Source: Acanthosepion lycidas (lineage: Eukaryota; Mollusca; Cephalopoda; Sepiida; Sepiidae). Taken from it: a stretch of 64,000 nt of DNA. The notes beneath the pieces are model-generated. The model made no database searches, was not told the origin of the DNA, and saw only the letters and a list, made by a program, of their open reading frames with translations. The first letter of the stretch is position 1. Each line of letters begins with the position of its first letter. This document shows, in pieces, positions 58,811 to 64,000 of this stretch. A program made the translations under genes and the position numbers. The stretch spans positions 55,882,016 to 55,946,015 of the forward strand of contig OZ010586.1 in NCBI GenBank assembly GCA_963932145.1, written 5' to 3'.

Positions 58811-59884
58811 AAAGAAAGAAAAGAAAGATAACAAGATATATTTTTTGTGAACAGATTATTTTTGGTGAGCGAAGGACCTAAGGTGAACTGTTTTTTAGAG
58901 GAAAATAAAGAGTAAAAAAAAAAAAGAGAAAATTGAATAATTTCGATTAATCAAAAAATAAATAAATAAAAAGAAGACTGTTGTTACGTTGTACGTGTAA
59001 AAATCGAATTTCTGGAGACTTAATTCAACTGTTTTAAAATTTCATAGATAAAAGAATAATCATCACGTTTTAAAAAAATGAGAAAATAATTGAAGTAGTT
59101 TACGAAAAAAATGATAGTTTTAACTGGTAAAAACGATACCTTAAAATTATTAAGAATTAATTAGTACATGTGAAACAGCAAAAATATTTAACTATAAAAT
59201 TGAAGTGAAAATAAATAATATTTTCTCGCGTAAATTAAATTTAAAAAAAAAAATACGAAACAGAAAAAGCTACCTTCGATGAGCAACTATGGCTGCCAGT
59301 GTGTGTCATATAACAACAAAAATGATTCTCATTTTGTAAACACATTCATTTTTGTGATTGTAAATGAAAATAATAAGCCATGTTTGGTTGTATCTGCAGG
59401 TTTTTGAAACGGCACAACCGGAAAATCATCTTCTTAGGAATATTTGGTAGTGGTAAGCTGTACAATAACATTCTACGCGATTGTTTCCATGTGACTTTTT
59501 TTATACTTTCACAATAATTTAAACAAATTATTCATACAAATTTCTAATCTTTTTTTTTTTTGGTAAAAAATAGAAAGTATAAGTAGTCAATTTTGGACAC
59601 TGGTCTTTGAATATTTTAAATGTCAGGCAAATAATCAACGATACACACACTACCTCTACGTTTGATTCAGTTGTTGACACCATTCAAGACCCTTTGTCAT
59701 TGTTTTTTTTTTCTTTCATTCTATATATTCAAAAGAAAATGACTTTTCAAAATCGATGAAAAAATGTCTTTAAGACGATTCCTGTATTGGCTCATAAATT
59801 TATAAATATTAGAGGTTTGAGTTTATATAATTTTTGCCATTGTCTTCAAATGTTTAATTAATATTTGACGATAGTCTTTAAGGC
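58561..59884. other. No gene seen; (AC)n
   Basis: (AC)n at 58779-58807 followed by GAAAGAAAG repeats; the 98-codon frame 58585-58881 passes through it and is not a gene. Confidence 0.6.
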
Positions 59885-60050
59885 CCAGATGTGCAGGTAA
59901 CGCAACGCAACGCCAAACGGTTACCGACACAGTTCGTGGAATAAGCGAGCTGAGTTCAAATTCCATCCTACTCTGTTACGTTTACCTTTGACTTTAAGCA
60001 TGACGGCTTAGACTGCGATCTCTAGCCTTGTGTGTCAGCTAGTCTATAAG
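59885..60050 (+). repeat. tRNA-derived SINE-like sequence, second family
   Basis: GCAGGTAACGCAACGC, then GAGTTCAAATTCC (B box, 59952-59964), then ACGTTTACCTTTGACTTTAAGC and an A-rich end near 60050-60060. No second copy in the window. Confidence 0.45.
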
Positions 60051-60426
60051 AAGGAAAAAAAACTCAATGTAAAACTGTCGAGAAGTTATCAAATAGGAAA
60101 CCACTCCATTATCTTTCTCAAGAAGATATGACAATTCCCAGATAATAGAAAAAAGAAATCTGTAGATAGGTACCTCCATGAGATCGCTAAAAAAAGAGCA
60201 TAGCACGATGAAAAAGATGCCAAACTTGACGAAAACAAAATTTTATCGTCTAAATCACAGAAAAATGTTTATGCTATGAAGAGGAAAGACCTAAGTTTTT
60301 TTTTAATTATTTTTTTTAAAAATGTTTCCTTCTTTTTAGAACATTCTGATTTAAAAATCCTTGTTACTCTTTGTATCACCGGAACAATTTTTAGCAGGTT
60401 GTCTTTTTTTTTTTTTTTTTTTTTTT

Positions 60427-60504
60427 TTTTGCAAGATTTTCCAAATTAATGTATATTGTCTGTCGTACGACAGACAATACATTAATTTGGAAAATCTTGC
60501 AAAA
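60427..60504. repeat. Near-perfect palindrome of about 78 bp
   Basis: TTTTGCAAGATTTTCCAAAT.. runs into the centre TGTCGTACGACA and back. Only two extra bases (TA in the left arm) break about 38 bp of pairing with no loop. The right arm matches the 37.3-kb copy of the element, so the left arm looks like the added one. Confidence 0.9.
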
Positions 60505-61449
60505 ATAAAATTAATTGTCGGATGTTAATGAAACTTTCAGAAACTATTCACAGGTGATGGAAATTATTATAAATGTTTTTTTTTTTTGTTTTTTTTATTA
60601 AAGTCATGACAGAAATTTTTTTTTTTATATTTATTACCCGCCCCATAACTAATTTTATGAAAACTCTAGAAATTCAATTGAATACAATTTAGTAATTACA
60701 ATAGTTAAAACCACAAGGCTTTGAGGAATGCAAATCATGTATTTTTTTTTAATTGGACCCCACTACCAGAAAATCAGCTCTGAATTGTAACCTAAAACTC
60801 AATAAGACAAAGATATTTAATTTCAAATGCTTTTATTTGCTTTTTTAGTTGTTTTTATGAATATGGACAATATTTTCTGAAGGCAAAACATTTTTTTTGA
60901 TGAAAAATGAATTTTTAATACAATTATTTGTTATTTCTTTAATTATAATAGATTTTTACATTTAAGTTGTTAAAATATTATAAAATTAGTTAAAAGCCAC
61001 ATCTGCTTTTGTAAGTGTCCTTATGAGATAGATCTTTTTTTTAGCGCATTTTAAATTGTATCGTTTTGACTAATCAGAAGACCTGCAGTAATTAAGAAAT
61101 GTAATTTTGTGTTTATAATCGGGCTGTAATTATAAAGTACAGAAGACCAACCAGAATACAATTAAATTGCGTTATTTGAGTTAAGCATTGTTCTCCGCTG
61201 TTAAGGCCTTTACTTTTGCAAAACATGTGTGGAGAAGTTAATTTGATTTTTCAGTTTCAACTGAGAAGGGTACCTACAAGTATCATCTTATAAAATTTAT
61301 ATGATCTTATTTTTATATTAATCTCAGTTATGGCATTTTTCCATAAATGAAATATCAAAATTAATAATAAAATGAACAGAAATACAAATAACACAGTAAA
61401 ATATAATAAATGTACATAAAATTATAGTATCTTATATACACTTCTGATA

Positions 61450-61504
61450 AAATTTCATAAGAAAGGTAACTATAAATTAATTAGATACCATTCTTATGAA
61501 ATTT
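61450..61504. repeat. Inverted repeat, 19-nt arms
   Basis: AAATTTCATAAGAAAGGTA (61450-61468) pairs with TACCATTCTTATGAAATTT (61486-61504) with one mismatch and a 17-nt loop. Confidence 0.8.
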
Positions 61505-62152
61505 AATCTCACTCTTAACAGTCTTATTCTAATTTCTTTATAATATATTTTCCATAAAGCATCGTTAACGTAAAGGTGAAAGCTAAGTATAAAAAAAAAA
61601 ATTAAAGCACTGAAAGTTTTCCTTAAAAATAACGAGGTAAATAATTTGTTCACTTAAATCTAAATAACTTCACTTTTCTCCTTCTGTAGAACAAATTATC
61701 CTCACATATTCCGTCAATATGTCATTCAATACCTGTCAAGTGATGCGAAAGGTTATGACCTGCTTTGTTTTATTTTCAAATTAAATCTTTTCAGCCCAGA
61801 AGCTAAGTTAACCTTGATTCAAAATATTTTAAATAAACATTAAAATTTCTGATTTTCTTAAAATAAGTTTTGAAAAAATGATAATTGAATTTTAAAAGAA
61901 TTTAAAACTGAGATTTTCTTTTATAAAATGGAAAAAATGGATGCCATGATTGATTATCTGTCAATTTTTAATGAAAATTTCAGACGTGCTAGGAACAATT
62001 AAAAAATGTAAAAAAATACCCCCAAAATACTTTGAGCATTCCTTTTAATAATAACATGAACATTTAGACGATAAAATTTTGTTTTCATCAAGTTTGGCGT
62101 CTTTTTCATCATGCTATACTCTTTTTTAGCGATCTCATGGAGGTACCTATCT

Positions 62153-63179
62153 TTAGAGAACCATGATCACCTACAACTTGGAGGGAAAATATATATAATT
62201 ATTATATGATATATATATAAAATTGATATAATAAACAAAAATAATAAAATAAAAATGATAACTTCTAAATGGAGAATGATATCACTTTTTCAAGTGGAGT
62301 GTATTTATTTAAAGCTTTTGTGAAAGCACTTATTTTGTAGATATGTTTTATTTACTAAGTTAAGCAGCCACTATAATAGAGCACCCAGCAAGGTGCTCAT
62401 TAGCAATAGCTTGCAAGTTTCACTTTGTAACATAAGTAAATTTTAAATATTTAATATTAGACTTGTTCAATTCATACATATAGAAATTCTGATAACATTA
62501 ACAAATCATTATTTAGGAATTATTTATTATAAAATTTTACAGTTGATTTATTTCTGTATGTATTGGATAACTTTCAATTCTAATATTCATGCCTTGAAAA
62601 ATTGTTAGCTTCTAATGTAATATCTCTGTAAATCTGTATGGACAATAATTATTTTGAGAGAATTTATCATTTATATACTCACAGAATGTAGAAAATTTAC
62701 AAAATAAATAATTTGTTTTGTGAGATTCAAATTCAAAAAAATATAGTTGAGTCTCAATGTGGAATTGATTTTAATTTGGAATCCATTAATACAAATACTA
62801 TTGTCAGTTATAATTAAATTATGCTTTCTCTCTATATAGCGTTGCCCATTTGATATGTAGGCAATCATGACTCTCTTCAAATTCCTTTTCTTTATTATCT
62901 GTGAATTGCAATGATTTCTTAAGAAATATAGAGAAGAGATTTCCAGTTGCCTTGTCCATGATTTGGAATTAAAAATTTCCTTTCTCTTAGTTTAGCTGAC
63001 ATGCAAGGGTAGAGAGACCAGTCTACCCTCCTATTTAATCCATATCTGTGAGGAAAAAGAGACAGATCCACAATTTTCTCAAGAGCATTTATGCAAAAGC
63101 AAATGCAACAGACAAACCTGTAATTTGAATTTGTGTTGTTGATTTCACTTTCTGAGCTGATAGCCATTATACTACCTGC
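62153..63179. other. No gene seen
   Basis: AT-rich; minus frames at 62671-62880 and 62919-63167 have no recognisable motif. Confidence 0.5.
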
Positions 63180-63184
63180 ACATC

Positions 63185-63411
63185 TGTTGTGGTAAACCCA
63201 CTTACAGTATAATGAACTCTTCCTCCTCTCATAAATACAAACTGCGAGAGTCAGATACTGAGCGCAGAGTGTGAAATGGAGTGGAGTAGTAGATGCAGTG
63301 CTAATCTACTTATTACTAACACTATTGTTTTGTATATATCTTCAATATACTTTTTTCAACCGACCTTTATCTTCTGTGTCTTTCTTTCTGGCCCCTAAAC
63401 AGGCCACAACA
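63185..63411. mobile_element. Solo LTR with perfect target duplication
   Basis: Begins TGTTGTGG and ends CCACAACA, a perfect 8-bp terminal inverted repeat, and is flanked on both sides by ACATC (63180-63184 and 63412-63416). Length 227 bp. No internal coding part adjoins it, so it is the usual product of LTR-LTR recombination. Strand is not certain; TCATAAATAC on the plus strand could be the TATA region. Looks complete as an LTR. Confidence 0.8.
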
Positions 63412-63416
63412 ACATC

Positions 63417-64000
63417 CTACCATATATTTACTTGATTTGTATAATTTTTTATGGTGTAAAACATTTTCAATTTAAAGATGATGCCATTTTCAAGTTTAAG
63501 AATATTTTTCTTTGATCATCCATAAACATATAACAGGGTTTAAACAAACTGTAGTCTTACACTGCCAGCTGAAAATTATTTACTGTGATAAAATGAGAAC
63601 TGAGATGAGAATACAAAGTCTACAAAAACTCTCTGAATTTTAGCAGGCCCACAAAATAGTCTATTGCTATACTTTATCTTCTGTTGAATAATCTTGTCTA
63701 TCATTCGTAATTTTACTTTTAGATTAATGTAGCATACTAGCAACCCACGATATTTAGACATTATTCAGATTAAAATATATTTAGTGCATTATAAAAATCA
63801 CTTCTTCATATATTCTTTCCCTGAATACATAATCTCATTTATTCTTCTTCATTCAGATTTAGTTTCTAATTTTGTTTCCCTTTGAAGAAACTACTTTGTT
63901 TTGCATAATGACGTTTCCTTTTAAAAAGAATAGTGAAAACAGTGTTTTTTATATAAAAATCAGTAAATTAAATTTTCCATTCATTTTCCAACTAACATAA
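63417..64000. other. No gene seen
   Basis: AT-rich to the window end; nothing recognised. Confidence 0.5.

Larger units (their letters stand above)
60165..62152. mobile_element. 1.99-kb non-autonomous element with 91-bp inverted ends
   Basis: AGATAGGTACCTCCATGAGA, TCGCTAAAAAA, GATGAAAAAGA, AAAACAAA and ATTTTATCGTCTAAAT at 60165-60255 recur inverted at 62062-62152, about 92% identical. The interior is AT-rich with no coding frame. A diverged partial copy lies at 36.7-37.8 kb. This fits a non-autonomous DNA transposon of unknown superfamily. No target duplication could be set. Confidence 0.75.

Overview
This looks like a non-genic, repeat-filled stretch of an animal nuclear genome, probably an invertebrate. 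It is very AT-rich, full of microsatellites (AT, CA/TG, ATT, GA, poly-A/T), and carries a metazoan mix of mobile elements: BEL/Pao and Ty3/gypsy LTR elements, a Penelope-like element (PLE) with hammerhead-type motifs, LINEs of at least three kinds, tRNA-derived SINEs, and two kinds of hAT transposon. I cannot name the species. No operon, ribosome-binding site, CRISPR array or intact host gene could be supported. Nearly every open frame above 60 codons is a chance frame or a piece of a decayed element.

Layout. 0-10 kb: an unrecognised decayed coding stretch (579-1383), dispersed repeats, a worn PLE end (about 5.1-5.4 kb), and a type-II tRNA-like sequence (7041-7122, minus) inside a segment bounded by a 53-bp direct repeat. 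10-17.6 kb: a promoter-like block, a decayed BEL/Pao element on the minus strand, a roughly 305-bp tandem repeat next to it, a PLE (13982-16389) inserted in that repeat with its two terminal repeats inverted, and a BED-finger hAT fragment. 18-22 kb: a gypsy-type element with two 246-bp LTRs and a perfect 5-bp target duplication. 23-28.6 kb: a lone PLE terminal repeat with a well-preserved hammerhead core, two copies of one LINE family, and unidentified coding-like sequence. 29.5-33.4 kb: a minus-strand LTR with leader, an array of GIY-YIG-type fragments (three tandem, one inverted), and a perfect 21-bp inverted repeat. 35.8-40.2 kb: a 5'-truncated LINE end, a SINE pair in opposed orientation inside a worn copy of an element that recurs at 60 kb, and a 1.34-kb inverted-repeat element. 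41-43.9 kb: a ZMYM1/DUF4371-like hAT transposase with a recognisable right terminus. 44.9-56 kb: repeat copies paired with earlier ones, LINE-tail-like repeats, a gypsy fragment and a Tx1/L1-like LINE fragment. 58-64 kb: a promoter-like patch, SINEs, a 1.99-kb element with 91-bp inverted ends, and a solo LTR with a perfect 5-bp target duplication.

There is no sign that these parts cooperate as a host pathway; the story is nested insertion and decay. The best candidates for a second look are the hammerhead-like PLE termini, the GIY-YIG fragment array, the two inverted-end elements without transposase, and the two unidentified coding-like tracts.
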